64,000 nucleotides of DNA from Chitinophaga filiformis (GCF_021646545.1 NZ_JAKIRP010000005.1:372001-436000); one strand, 5' to 3'. Positions 1 through 8,712 are shown, counted from the stretch's first letter. Program-made: numbers and translations. Notes: a model not told the origin generated them from the sequence alone.

Positions 1-1
1 T

Positions 2-511
2 ACAGGCATCACTGATATCACCATGGCCCGGGGTATTGGCTGGGGATTTATGAACCTGGGGAAATATATCGAACGCTGCCTGGAAACCATTGTACTGACC
101 GACAAGCAGTATGCTATCAATCAGTACAGAGTGGATGAGATCAAAGACATCATGCAGTGGCGGCATCTGTTGATGTCTCTCTCGGGTTATGAGCTTCATC
201 TTAAAACTTACCGGTCGTATCAATATACCCACGATGTACTGCATCAGGTATTATTCAATGAAGATTTTCCTCATTCCGTTATATATTCGCTGGGCAGAAT
301 TGACAGGCACCTGCAGGATGTGACCAAAGGACACATCTCTGAAGAGAATGCAGCGCTGATCAGGAACTTTGGAAGGCTGTACAGTAAAGTGAAACACCTG
401 GAAATAGATCATCTCAACAACCAGACGTTAAAACCTTTCCTGGAAGATCTTCGCCATGATCTGCTATATTTTACCAACCTGTTGAGTCAAAAATTTTTCT
501 CCTACGCATAA
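2..511 (+). CDS. Alpha-E domain protein (C-terminal part, cut by window edge)
   Basis: The reading frame is open from base 2, and the first ATG at 23 lies inside conserved sequence, so this is the last ~170 residues of a longer protein; the family is usually about 300 residues. The segment MNLGKYIERC near the N-terminus of the visible part and the helical, histidine-rich body match the alpha-E (DUF403) family. These proteins are usually encoded with a circularly permuted ATP-grasp enzyme and a transglutaminase-like protein. The transglutaminase gene does start 8 bases downstream on the same strand, and the ATP-grasp gene would be expected upstream of the window. The cluster is thought to modify peptides or amino-group substrates, but its exact reaction is unknown. 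Confidence 0.85.
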   Translation, partial: TGITDITMARGIGWGFMNLGKYIERCLETIVLTDKQYAINQYRVDEIKDIMQWRHLLMSLSGYELHLKTYRSYQYTHDVLHQVLFNEDFPHSVIYSLGRIDRHLQDVTKGHISEENAALIRNFGRLYSKVKHLEIDHLNNQTLKPFLEDLRHDLLYFTNLLSQKFFSYA

Positions 512-519
512 CTTAGCAT

Positions 520-1446
520 ATGGCCATTTTCAGAATACATCATGTTACCAGGTACGAGTACGACAGACCGGTTAAAGAAAGCGTAAATGAGATCAAGATC
601 TTCCCGTTCAAATGTCCGGAGCAGGAAATACTCCAGCATGACCTGCTGATCACTGGTCAGCCTGATATACAGACCTTTACTGACTACTGGGGGAATAAAT
701 CAGGCAACTTCAATCTGCTGCCTCCGCATAAAGTGCTCACCATAGAAAGTAAGCTGCTGGTACGTACTACAGCCTCTTCACAGTTGCAGATCAACTTCCA
801 TTCTACTTTCGAGCAGCTGCAGGAAGAGATGGAAGGCCAGCTGCTGTTACTGGAACTGGCTCAACCCGATGTAATAAAGACGCAGAGCGCGATCAACAAT
901 ATCATTACGGTAATAAAGCAGCCAGGCAAGAGCGTGGCTGCTGTTACTGAACATTGCAGTGAATATATCTTTAAGAATTTCAAGTACCTGAAAGGGATCA
1001 CCAATATCGAGACAACGGTAGATGAGATATTGCAACACCGGGCAGGTGTTTGCCAGGACTTTGCGCATATTATGCTACATATACTCCGTTCCTGCCGCAT
1101 TCCCTGCCGTTATGTAAGCGGGTATATCTGTCCCAATAAGGATGGTATGCGTGGTGAAGGCGCCACCCATGCCTGGGTGGAAGCCTGGATACCCGGATAT
1201 GGCTGGGCAGGCATTGACCCGACCAACAATATCTGGGTCACCAACAAACATGTGAAACTGTCTGTGGGAAGACACTTCAATGATTGCAGTCCCGTGAAAG
1301 GCACCTTCAAAGGGCCCGCGAAACAAAAGCTGTCTGTATTCGTAGCGGTAGGCTATGAAGATGGCAATGTATTCGAAGAAACCAATGATGTATATCTCCA
1401 CGGGGAGGTAGCAACAATGGACGACAATTCCGAAGGACAGCAATAA
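520..1446 (+). CDS. Transglutaminase-like cysteine protease family protein
   Basis: The 308-residue protein starts with a bacterial transglutaminase N-terminal beta domain (about residues 1-85, opening MAIFRIHHVTRYEYD). A transglutaminase/protease core follows at about residues 150-250. The catalytic triad is visible as Cys in GVCQDFAHIM, His in ATHAWVEAW and Asp in GIDPTNN. No signal peptide is seen, so it is probably cytoplasmic. It follows the alpha-E gene by 8 bases and almost certainly shares its transcript. Family members are assumed to act as peptidases or amidases rather than cross-linkers, but the substrate is not known. Its stop codon lies one base from the stop of the convergent permease gene. 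Confidence 0.9.
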   Translation: MAIFRIHHVTRYEYDRPVKESVNEIKIFPFKCPEQEILQHDLLITGQPDIQTFTDYWGNKSGNFNLLPPHKVLTIESKLLVRTTASSQLQINFHSTFEQLQEEMEGQLLLLELAQPDVIKTQSAINNIITVIKQPGKSVAAVTEHCSEYIFKNFKYLKGITNIETTVDEILQHRAGVCQDFAHIMLHILRSCRIPCRYVSGYICPNKDGMRGEGATHAWVEAWIPGYGWAGIDPTNNIWVTNKHVKLSVGRHFNDCSPVKGTFKGPAKQKLSVFVAVGYEDGNVFEETNDVYLHGEVATMDDNSEGQQ

Positions 1447-1447
1447 G

Positions 1448-2854
1448 TCACGACTTATTCCGCCATACAAAATAGTAGACCGGTATTCCCAATAATACGA
1501 TGCCCAATCCGGGCCACGTATACATAGGTTTATAGACCAATAGCGCCAGGCAAATAGTGGCGGCGGATACTATGTACAATAAAGGCAATAGAGGGTATCC
1601 AAACGCCTTATATGGCCTTGGCAGATCGGGCCTTGTGCGACGTAACCTGAAGATGCCTGCAATAGTCAGAATATAAAAGATGAGCACTACAAAGATCACA
1701 TAGTCGAGCAGCTGACCGTATTTGCCGCTGAGACACAGGATAGATGCCCAAATGCATTGTATCCACAGCGCTTTTCCCGGAACAGCGTTTTTGTTCAATG
1801 TGGCCAGTTGTTTGAAGAATACGCCATCCTTCGCCATGGTATAACATACGCGGGCGCCGGACAGTATAAGTCCGTTGTTACAGCCGAAAGTGGACACCAT
1901 CAGCAGGCCAGCAATGATATAAGTACCCCTGGTACCGAATATCTTTACAGCCGCTGCCACTCCTACCCTTTCATTCTCTGCAAAGGCAATTTCCTTCAGT
2001 GGTAATACACCCAGGTACACCAGGTTGGTAGCTACATAAATGACAGTTACGATGAGCGTACCGAGGAAGAGGCTTCTGCCGATGTTGCGTTCGGGATTCT
2101 TGATCTCGCCCGCGATGAAGGTGACGTTATTCCAGGAATCGCTGCTGAAAAGACTCCCCACCATACTTCCTGCAATAGCGCCAAACGCGGCCAGGCCAAG
2201 GTACGGCGCCAATGTATCTGCCTGTTCGGTCATTTTACCGAGATTAAAACCTGTCTGCCAGTTGGCATCCCACACACCTTTATCAGCCGCAAAACAGCCG
2301 AATAAGATCAATGCCAGCAGCGCAGCTATCTTGGCTAAGGTAAATCCTGTCTGTATCAGCTTTCCTTCCTTTACGCCCAGAGTATTAATAAAAGTGAGTA
2401 ATACGATGAGAAGGATGGATGTGATCTGTGCTGCGGATATCTGTATGAATGACAGATCAAGCACAATATTCTTTTCACTCAGCACCGGAAAGAGATAGGC
2501 GGAGAACTTAGCGAAAGCTACTCCCACGGCGGCGATGGAGCCAGCCTGTATCACCGTGAAGAAACTCCACCCAAAGAGGAAACCGGTCAGCCGGTTAAAA
2601 GCTTCCCTGAGATAAACGTATTGTCCTCCGGCCTGCGGGAACATAGCGCTTAGTTCTCCATAGCTCAATGCGGCGGTCAGTGTTAGAACACCGGTGATGA
2701 TCCATATCAGTATCAGCCAGCCGGCAGAGCCGACATTACGGGTGATGTCTGCACTTACCAGGAAGATGCCGGAACCTATCATGGAGCCGGCTACAATCAT
2801 TGTAGCATCCAGGAGTCCGAAGGACCGCTGGAAAGATTTTGGTTGATCTGACAT
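1448..2854 (-). CDS. APC-family amino acid permease
   Basis: The 468-residue protein is highly hydrophobic, with about 12 membrane segments. Its N-terminus (about residues 13-40, containing GSMIGSGIFLVSADI) carries the glycine-rich first helix of the amino acid-polyamine-organocation superfamily. It should sit in the inner membrane and import an amino acid by cation symport. It is the last gene of a minus-strand run: it starts 16 bases after the dioxopentanoate dehydrogenase stop, so it probably supplies the substrate of that pathway. If the pathway is hydroxyproline breakdown, the cargo would be hydroxyproline or proline. That specificity is inferred from context only. Confidence 0.88.
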   Translation of the reverse strand: MSDQPKSFQRSFGLLDATMIVAGSMIGSGIFLVSADITRNVGSAGWLILIWIITGVLTLTAALSYGELSAMFPQAGGQYVYLREAFNRLTGFLFGWSFFTVIQAGSIAAVGVAFAKFSAYLFPVLSEKNIVLDLSFIQISAAQITSILLIVLLTFINTLGVKEGKLIQTGFTLAKIAALLALILFGCFAADKGVWDANWQTGFNLGKMTEQADTLAPYLGLAAFGAIAGSMVGSLFSSDSWNNVTFIAGEIKNPERNIGRSLFLGTLIVTVIYVATNLVYLGVLPLKEIAFAENERVGVAAAVKIFGTRGTYIIAGLLMVSTFGCNNGLILSGARVCYTMAKDGVFFKQLATLNKNAVPGKALWIQCIWASILCLSGKYGQLLDYVIFVVLIFYILTIAGIFRLRRTRPDLPRPYKAFGYPLLPLLYIVSAATICLALLVYKPMYTWPGLGIVLLGIPVYYFVWRNKS

Positions 2855-2870
2855 AGTAGGGTATGATGGT

Positions 2871-4319
2871 TTATCTCATAAACTGATTGTCTATCTGCCG
2901 CCATATCCCTAATGGGTTTGCGGCCTTCAGCGCATCGGGTAACATGTCGTCAGGGAAGTTCTGATAGCATACGGGTCTTACCCAACGACGGATAGCGCCT
3001 GTGCCCACGGAAGTAAAACGCTGGTCTGTAGTGGCCGGGAATGGTCCGCCGTGTACCATGGCAGCACATACTTCCACACCGGTAGGCGGATTGTTTAGAA
3101 TAACGCGACCTGCCAGGGTGGATTGTACCGCGATCACATCTTTCCATTGAGCGGTATCTGTAGCAGTACCTACGATGGTGGTAGTCAGCTGTCCGTGGAG
3201 GCTTTTCAATACAGCCAGCAGTTCGGCTTTATCTTCGCACACTACCAGCAGTGAAAAGGGACCGAACAACTCTTCCTTCAGGTGTGGATTGCTCAGAAAC
3301 GTTCTCGCCGTAGTGCGGGCCAGGGATGGCCAGGCTTCCATGTCTGCGGGAGCGGCAGATTGATTAACCACTACTACATCCTGTTGGGCAAGCATATGTG
3401 TACGGCCTTTGCCGTATGCCTCACAGATGCCTTTGTGCAACATCTTTTGCGGAGCAACAGCGGCAATTGCATTACCCAGCAGGCTGGTGAAGTTGTCCAG
3501 GACAGCGCTTTTCAAACCGATCAGCAGACCGGGATTGGTGCAGAACTGTCCCATGCCCAGCGTAACAGAACCTGCAAAGGTCTGCGCCAGTTGTTCTGCC
3601 TGGGTAGCCAGCGCATCCGGATAAAAAACAACCGGATTAATGCTGCTCATTTCTGCGAATACCGGGATAGGTACTTCACGTTCCGCAGCATAGCCAAGTA
3701 AAGCTTTTCCACCTTGTAAAGAGCCGGTGAAACCAACGCCCGTAGTAAGCGGATGCACTACCAGCGCTTTACCGACAGCATTGCCTTCGCCGGTAACATG
3801 TTGCACGGTAAACTCCGGCATACCACTTTTACTGATGGCCTTTTGCATTGCCTCAAATACCAGCAGGGAAGTACGCGGATGTGCAGGATGCCCTTTCACG
3901 ACAACCGTAGCCCCGGCAGCCAGTGCGCTGGCCGTATCGCCACCGGCAGTAGAGAAAGCAAAAGGGAAATTGCTGGCGCCGAATACCACTACTGGTCCTG
4001 CGGGTACCAACATTCTGCGGAGGTCGGGCTTTGCTGGTGTTGCATCCGGTTTTGCGGTATCAATAACAGCCTCCACCCAGCTGCCTTCTTTTATGAGATT
4101 GGCAAAAAGCTGTAACTGGCTGGTAGTACGGGTGATCTCACCATTGAGCCTTGCAGCAGGCAGATTGGTCTCTGCCTGCGCTGCTTCTACCAGCGTATCC
4201 CTTACTAATCCTATTTCAGAAGCGATCGTTTCCAGGAATGCAGCGCGTACTGAAGGAGCTACCTCTTTGTACTGCGCAAAAGCCTGTGCTGACCGCTGCA
4301 TGATATCATCTATCTGCAT
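2871..4319 (-). CDS. 2,5-dioxopentanoate (alpha-ketoglutaric semialdehyde) dehydrogenase
   Basis: This 482-residue protein has the aldehyde dehydrogenase fold. GASNFPFAFSTAGGDTAS (about residues 115-132) is the variant cofactor-binding region typical of ketoglutarate semialdehyde dehydrogenases. The catalytic cysteine is in GMGQFCTNPG (about residue 260), and KEELFGPFS follows near residue 350. The enzyme should oxidise 2,5-dioxopentanoate to 2-oxoglutarate with NAD(P)+. It lies 20 bases after a DapA-family lyase gene that would make this semialdehyde, either from 1-pyrroline-4-hydroxy-2-carboxylate (hydroxyproline route) or from 5-dehydro-4-deoxyglucarate. The length is normal for the family. 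The reaction is well supported; which upstream pathway feeds it is not settled here. Confidence 0.87.
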   Translation of the reverse strand: MQIDDIMQRSAQAFAQYKEVAPSVRAAFLETIASEIGLVRDTLVEAAQAETNLPAARLNGEITRTTSQLQLFANLIKEGSWVEAVIDTAKPDATPAKPDLRRMLVPAGPVVVFGASNFPFAFSTAGGDTASALAAGATVVVKGHPAHPRTSLLVFEAMQKAISKSGMPEFTVQHVTGEGNAVGKALVVHPLTTGVGFTGSLQGGKALLGYAAEREVPIPVFAEMSSINPVVFYPDALATQAEQLAQTFAGSVTLGMGQFCTNPGLLIGLKSAVLDNFTSLLGNAIAAVAPQKMLHKGICEAYGKGRTHMLAQQDVVVVNQSAAPADMEAWPSLARTTARTFLSNPHLKEELFGPFSLLVVCEDKAELLAVLKSLHGQLTTTIVGTATDTAQWKDVIAVQSTLAGRVILNNPPTGVEVCAAMVHGGPFPATTDQRFTSVGTGAIRRWVRPVCYQNFPDDMLPDALKAANPLGIWRQIDNQFMR

Positions 4320-4339
4320 GGTGCTGTTAAGTCTTGTAG

Positions 4340-5254
4340 TTATAGTGAATGATAATCAGGTAATGCAGGTCTGCTGGCAATAGCCGAGTCTATCACCTTT
4401 AAGATTCTTTCCCTCTCTTCACCTACCAGTTTAAGACGGGGTGCTCTTACTGTTTCACTACCCAGTCCTGCCTGTTGTTCTGCCAGTTTGATGTACTGTA
4501 CCAGCTTCGGATGCAGGTCCAGTTCCAGCAGTGGCAGGAACCAGCGGTAAATTGCCAGTGCTTCTGCAATGCGTCCTGCTTTTGTCAGTTTATAGATAGC
4601 CACTGTTTCTTCCGGGAAAGCACATACCAGTCCGCCAACCCAACCATTTGCACCCAGGATCATCTCTTCCATAGCCAGTGTATCTACACCGCACAGAATG
4701 CTGAAGCGATCGCCAAAGCGGCTGATCATACGGGTCACGTTAGATACGTCCCGGGTAGATTCTTTTACCGCCTGTACATTGCTGTATTGCTGTAACTGAT
4801 CGAAGATATCCAGTGTAACTTCCACCTTATAGTCCACCGGATTGTTATAGATCATGATGGGTAATTCTGTGGATGCGGCTATTGTTTTGAAGTATTCCGC
4901 TGTTTCGCGTTCATCGCTTTTATAACGCATAGGAGGCAATAACATCAGTCCTTTTGCGCCCCATGATGCTGCCAGCTTTGCCTGTCTGATAGCTTCACCG
5001 GTAGAGCCTTCTGCGATGTTCATGACAACCGGGATCTTTCCCGCAACCTGTTCCACTGCATATTTTGTGAGTGTTTCTTTTTCAGCAGTAGTAATGACAC
5101 TGGCTTCGCCGAGAGAGCCGCCTAAGATAACCCCATCAATACCAGCCTTTATCTGGGCTTGCAGGTTCTTCCCGAACAACGGCAGGTCCAGTTCATCAGC
5201 GGCTGTAAATTTCGTAGTAAATGCAGGAAATATTCCTTTCCATTCAATAGCCAT
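4340..5254 (-). CDS. DapA-family lyase (1-pyrroline-4-hydroxy-2-carboxylate deaminase or related)
   Basis: The protein is about 304 residues and has the dihydrodipicolinate synthase/N-acetylneuraminate lyase TIM barrel. GGSLGEASVIT (about residue 45) is the substrate-carboxylate loop, the tyrosine is in IMIYNNPVDY, and the Schiff-base lysine is in AVKESTRD (about residue 165). A longer reading frame begins at a TTG at 5275, but the ATG at 5254 (MAIEWKGIFPAF) matches the usual family N-terminus. Coupled to the downstream semialdehyde dehydrogenase, the best guess is deamination of 1-pyrroline-4-hydroxy-2-carboxylate in 4-hydroxyproline catabolism. A dehydratase of 5-keto-4-deoxyglucarate is the alternative. 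True DapA is less likely, because no lysine-pathway gene is near. Confidence 0.8.
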   Translation of the reverse strand: MAIEWKGIFPAFTTKFTAADELDLPLFGKNLQAQIKAGIDGVILGGSLGEASVITTAEKETLTKYAVEQVAGKIPVVMNIAEGSTGEAIRQAKLAASWGAKGLMLLPPMRYKSDERETAEYFKTIAASTELPIMIYNNPVDYKVEVTLDIFDQLQQYSNVQAVKESTRDVSNVTRMISRFGDRFSILCGVDTLAMEEMILGANGWVGGLVCAFPEETVAIYKLTKAGRIAEALAIYRWFLPLLELDLHPKLVQYIKLAEQQAGLGSETVRAPRLKLVGEERERILKVIDSAIASRPALPDYHSL

Positions 5255-5591
5255 AGAAGAACAATTTTTTTTCAAAAGTATCAGAAACAGGGAAAGGGAC
5301 CCTACCTGATAGTAATCAATTATTAGCCGATATTAACCTGTTTTATATCCTTAGCAGCATCATACAGATACAGTTAACCTTTTTTTCACCGGCAATTTTA
5401 TTTTTTTGCTGAATCCGGGTTAAAATTTGTAATATTGAGTCATCAGTGAAATAATTGTACGATTCACACTCATTAGTGTCAGGACAATCAACCAATATAA
5501 ATTGTAATTGCCGCATAGAAGAATTTAATCACCTGTAATCACATTCCTGCAAGCGCCAACAACTTGCTATACTTTAAAAAAATGCTAACAG
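5255..5591. promoter_or_regulatory. Divergent promoter region, lyase operon / AraC gene
   Basis: This 337-base AT-rich stretch separates the minus-strand catabolic operon from the plus-strand AraC gene, so it must hold both promoters and probably the AraC operator. Poly-T tracts (for example at 5400-5408) are visible. No TTTG/TAnnTTTG pair with good spacing and no clear inverted repeat stood out, so I assign no exact sites. Confidence 0.5.
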
Positions 5592-6467
5592 ATGAAAGTG
5601 CTACAGTTTACCATACCTGTTCCGCTGGACAAGTCCATCATTGTGCAGAAAGACGTACTGCCCTATTTCTATCCTCATCTGCACAGGCACCAGGAAATTC
5701 AGTTGACCTGGATACAGCAGGGAGAAGGCACACTCGTTGCTGACAACAACATGCATGCTTTCCGAGCGAACGAGATCTTCTGGCTGGGCGCCAATCAACC
5801 ACATATCTTCAAAAGTGAAGCATCTTATTTTCAGCCCAAGAGCCGCAAGAAGATCGTGGCCCTGGTTATTTTCTTTAATCCGGATGGCGAGCTGGCAGGC
5901 TTCTTCAACCTGCCGGAGATCAAAGTGCTGAAGAACTTTATTCAGCAGCACCAGTCGGGGTTTAAGGTACCGCAGGAACATGCTACGGAAATATCCAGCC
6001 GTATGCTGAAAGTGACGAACAGTTCAGGTACTGAACAACTGCTGCAGTTCGTTGAGCTATTAAAGCAATTGTCTACCTACCAGGACTTGGCGCCGCTGGC
6101 CTCCGGTCAGAAGACGCAGCATGTCAGTGAGCATGAAGGTATCCGTATCGGCCACATTTACAACTACATCATGCACAACTATGATCAGCCCATCACGCTG
6201 GAAGACGCTGCCAAACAGGCCCATATGACACCGCAGGCATTCTGCAGGTTCTTTAAGAAACATACGCTGCATACTTTTGTGTCTTTCCTGAATGAGGTAC
6301 GTATCAATGAGGCATGTAAAAAACTCACGGACGGCACCTATGATAATATTGCCACTGTGGCATATACCTGTGGGTTTAACAGTATTACCAATTTTAACAG
6401 GGTATTTAAAACGGTGACTAATAAATCGCCCAGTGAATATATGAACAGTTATTTCCAGAGCGTTTAG
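5592..6467 (+). CDS. AraC-family transcriptional regulator
   Basis: The 291-residue protein has an N-terminal cupin-like ligand domain: LHRHQEIQLTWIQQGEG near residue 32 and a FWLGANQPH segment near residue 63. The C-terminal AraC double helix-turn-helix spans about residues 190-288 and ends TVTNKSPSEYMNSY, the usual second-helix signature. It is divergent from the DapA-family lyase / dioxopentanoate dehydrogenase / permease operon, which it most likely activates in response to the pathway substrate. It has no membrane segment. The family assignment is firm; target and effector are inferred from position. Confidence 0.88.
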   Translation: MKVLQFTIPVPLDKSIIVQKDVLPYFYPHLHRHQEIQLTWIQQGEGTLVADNNMHAFRANEIFWLGANQPHIFKSEASYFQPKSRKKIVALVIFFNPDGELAGFFNLPEIKVLKNFIQQHQSGFKVPQEHATEISSRMLKVTNSSGTEQLLQFVELLKQLSTYQDLAPLASGQKTQHVSEHEGIRIGHIYNYIMHNYDQPITLEDAAKQAHMTPQAFCRFFKKHTLHTFVSFLNEVRINEACKKLTDGTYDNIATVAYTCGFNSITNFNRVFKTVTNKSPSEYMNSYFQSV

Positions 6468-6597
6468 CAGGCAGCACTCCCCTGCTGATCGTTTTTGCTT
6501 GCTCTCTAATTAAATAGTATTGGCCCGGCAGCCGGCTGGATTTATAATTTATTAGTAATAACTGCTATCTTGGCTATCCAAAAAAAATAAATTCCAT

Positions 6598-7593
6598 ATG
6601 AGTGCTTATGTACCTGCCGGCGATCGATATGATTCAATGCTCTATAACCGCTGTGGTAAAAGCGGGATCCGTCTCCCTGCTGTTTCACTCGGTCTATGGC
6701 ATAATTTCGGTTCCATAGATAATTTTGAGAATGGCCGTCAGATAGTACGTCGTGCCTTTGACAAGGGGATCACCCATTTCGACCTTGCCAACAATTATGG
6801 CCCGCTGCCTGGTTCTGCTGAAGAGAACTTTGGCGCGATCCTTCAGAAAGATTTTACAGGTTACCTGCGCGATGAGCTGATCATCTCTACCAAAGCCGGC
6901 TACCTTATGTGGCCTGGCCCATACGGCGAATGGGGTTCCCGCAAATACGTGCTGTCCAGCCTCGATCAGAGCCTGCGCCGTATGAAGCTGGATTATGTTG
7001 ATATCTTCTACTCCCACCGTCCTGACCCGGACACGCCTATTGAAGAAACAATGGGCGCACTGGATACTGCTGTTCGTCAGGGTAAAGCATTATATGTAGG
7101 ATTGTCTAACTATTCTGCAGAGCAAACTAAAGCAGCACTGGCTGTTTTAAAGTCCCTCGGTACTCCCTGCCTGATCCATCAGCCTAAATACTCCATGTTC
7201 GAAAGATGGGTGGAAGGCGGACTGCTGGACGTACTGGGCGACAATGGTGTAGGATGTATCCCATTCTCGCCGCTGGCACAGGGCCTGCTGACAGACCGTT
7301 ACCTGAAAGGCATTCCGGAAGGCTCCAGGGCCAGCAAACCAAGTGGATTCCTGAAAGCTGACCAGATCACCCCTGAGAAGCTGGATAAGATCCAGCGCCT
7401 GCACGCTATTGCGCAGAGAAGAGGTCAGTCGCTCGCCCAGATGGCACTTGCCTGGTTGCTGAAAGACAAACGTATCACTTCCGTTCTGATAGGCGCCAGC
7501 TCTGTAGGGCAGCTGGATAATAACCTGGGGGCATTGGACAAGGTACAGTTTGACGCAGCTGAACTGCAGGAGATAGAGGGAATTTTAAAATAA
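6598..7593 (+). CDS. Aldo/keto reductase (YghZ/L-glyceraldehyde-3-phosphate reductase type)
   Basis: The 331-residue protein shows the aldo/keto reductase (alpha/beta)8 barrel. FDLANNYGP (about residue 60) carries the catalytic Asp and Tyr, KAGYLMWPGPYG carries the Lys, and a YSHRPDPDTPIEETM segment carries the His. The insert with PGPYGEWGSRKYVLSSLDQS is typical of the YghZ/AKR14 branch, which reduces L-glyceraldehyde 3-phosphate and other aldehydes with NADPH. It appears to be transcribed alone and is followed by a strong intrinsic terminator 16 bases after the stop. A role in aldehyde detoxification is inferred from the family. Confidence 0.88.
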   Translation: MSAYVPAGDRYDSMLYNRCGKSGIRLPAVSLGLWHNFGSIDNFENGRQIVRRAFDKGITHFDLANNYGPLPGSAEENFGAILQKDFTGYLRDELIISTKAGYLMWPGPYGEWGSRKYVLSSLDQSLRRMKLDYVDIFYSHRPDPDTPIEETMGALDTAVRQGKALYVGLSNYSAEQTKAALAVLKSLGTPCLIHQPKYSMFERWVEGGLLDVLGDNGVGCIPFSPLAQGLLTDRYLKGIPEGSRASKPSGFLKADQITPEKLDKIQRLHAIAQRRGQSLAQMALAWLLKDKRITSVLIGASSVGQLDNNLGALDKVQFDAAELQEIEGILK

Positions 7594-7609
7594 TAATGGT
7601 TATAAAAAA

Positions 7610-7647
7610 GGAAGCCGTCCGCCACAGCAGGACGGCTTCCTTTTTTT
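7610..7647 (+). terminator. Rho-independent terminator after aldo/keto reductase
   Basis: A perfect 11-bp GC-rich stem (7610-7620 with 7630-7640) has a 9-base loop and is followed by seven T residues. An A-run precedes the stem, so it may also work weakly on the other strand. Confidence 0.85.
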
Positions 7648-7650
7648 ATG

Positions 7651-7684
7651 GTCCCCGGGGTTGACAACCCCACGCTACAAACAC
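7651..7684. repeat. Dispersed intergenic repeat, copy 1
   Basis: The segment runs from a GTCCCCGGGGTTG start to a CTACAAACAC end. It closely matches the reverse complement of 10569-10604 near the CGNR gene (GTTCCCGGGGTTGCACC followed by CGGGCTACAAACA). Both copies are in gaps between convergent genes. They look like members of a short palindromic intergenic repeat family. Family size cannot be judged from this window. Confidence 0.55.
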
Positions 7685-7707
7685 ACGGCATCTACGGAGC
7701 CGATTGA

Positions 7708-7731
7708 CGGTTTGTTGCCCGGTTTGTTGCC
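7708..7731. repeat. 12-bp perfect tandem duplication
   Basis: CGGTTTGTTGCC occurs twice without a gap (7708-7719 and 7720-7731). It lies between the terminator and the long hairpin in a gap between convergent genes and has no visible coding role. Confidence 0.6.
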
Positions 7732-7771
7732 GGGTTTTACCATGCATATAAGGTGGATATGACAAGGAACA

Positions 7772-7859
7772 AACAATGCTTCTCCTATGCTCATCTTGCG
7801 TTCATCTTACGTTCAAAGACGTAAGATGAACGCAAGATGAGCATAGGAGAAGCATTGTT
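7772..7859. repeat. Perfect 41-bp inverted repeat (long hairpin)
   Basis: Bases 7772-7812 are exactly complementary to 7819-7859, with a 6-base loop at 7813-7818. Each arm itself holds two near-copies of an 11-base unit (TCATCTTGCGT / TCATCTTACGT). The hairpin lies between convergent genes and between two separate intrinsic terminators. It is not needed as a terminator and lacks a following T-run. Confidence 0.85.
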
Positions 7860-7883
7860 AATTCCTGATCTGATGCACAACAA

Positions 7884-7919
7884 AAGCGGGGCTGACCCAG
7901 GAAAAGGTCAGCCCCGCTT
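7884..7919 (-). terminator. Rho-independent terminator after the ComA-family gene
   Basis: A perfect 14-bp stem (7884-7897 with 7906-7919) has an 8-base loop. Read on the minus strand it ends in a T-run, and it lies 20 bases after the stop of the phosphosulfolactate synthase gene. Confidence 0.8.
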
Positions 7920-7938
7920 ATATGATATTGTAAAAACC

Positions 7939-8712
7939 TTATTTGCCTCCGTCAAGGTAGAAATGGAAGCTGTCGCCACGCAGGCCTACGCGCATTGCTT
8001 CCAGGGAAATCACCTCGTGGGATGCTATGTTACCCAGGTTGGCGTTGCAGCCGATCAGGTCCAGGAAATACAATTGCTGGTCCTTCCGGGGTGCTTCCCA
8101 GATGATCTTTTCACCCGGTATCTGTGTCAGGATCTCCTGTACCAGGCCTTCACGTACTTCTCCCGAGTCACGGTACAAACCTACGGTACCATTTTCCCTT
8201 GCTTCCGCGATAATGTATTGGGAACCAGCAGAAAGTTCTGCCTTCATCAGTTCTATCCATTTATAGGGAGGGGTGATATGCTCACGGTCTTTATCCTTGG
8301 AACCAATTTCGCTCAATACCGTACCCAGTTTGGCCAGTTTCTCGATATAACCGCATTTTTCAGCATGCGGGATGGAAAGAGAACCATCGGAAACCTCGAA
8401 GTAATTGATACCGTATTTTTTACTGACTTCTATATAATCATCAAACTGATTGCGGATGATAAAAGCTTCCAGTAAGAGTCCGCCGAAATACACGGGAATG
8501 TTAAATGACTGGTATACTTTGATCTTCTCGTCCAGGTTAGGCGTCACATAGGCGGTACCGAAAGCCAGCTTCACCATATCGACATGCGGGGCGGATACAG
8601 ACAGGAAGTCTTTCGTATCCTGCAGGCTCAGACCTTTATCGGTCACCATTGTAATACCGAATGAACGTGGCTGCTGTGTACGATCGGGAATTTTGTCCAG
8701 ATTAAAATTCAT
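7939..8712 (-). CDS. Phosphosulfolactate synthase (ComA) family protein
   Basis: The 257-residue product fits the ComA TIM barrel, which adds sulfite to phosphoenolpyruvate to give (R)-phosphosulfolactate. Seen in order are SFGITMVTDKGLS near residue 17, VDMVKLAFGTAY near 43, GLLLEAFIIRNQ near 77, YFEVSDGSLSIP near 104, and IIAEARENGTVG and IIWEAPRKDQQ in the last third, with the usual acidic and lysine residues. The frame opens at 8766, but the ATG at 8712 (MNFNLDKIP) gives the family length. The gene stands alone, followed by a terminator and a DMT transporter gene on the same strand upstream. In a Chitinophaga-like host the product could feed cysteate for sulfonolipids; that is inference, since no other sulfonate gene is near. 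Confidence 0.82.
   Translation of the reverse strand: MNFNLDKIPDRTQQPRSFGITMVTDKGLSLQDTKDFLSVSAPHVDMVKLAFGTAYVTPNLDEKIKVYQSFNIPVYFGGLLLEAFIIRNQFDDYIEVSKKYGINYFEVSDGSLSIPHAEKCGYIEKLAKLGTVLSEIGSKDKDREHITPPYKWIELMKAELSAGSQYIIAEARENGTVGLYRDSGEVREGLVQEILTQIPGEKIIWEAPRKDQQLYFLDLIGCNANLGNIASHEVISLEAMRVGLRGDSFHFYLDGGK

Noticed and set aside
3727..4383. 218-codon plus-strand frame
   Set aside because: It is the antisense shadow of the aldehyde dehydrogenase gene, with low-complexity Ser/Ala/Thr content.
7837..8475. Long plus-strand frame (212 codons) over the ComA-family gene
   Set aside because: It is antisense to a gene with clear family motifs and has no family sense itself.
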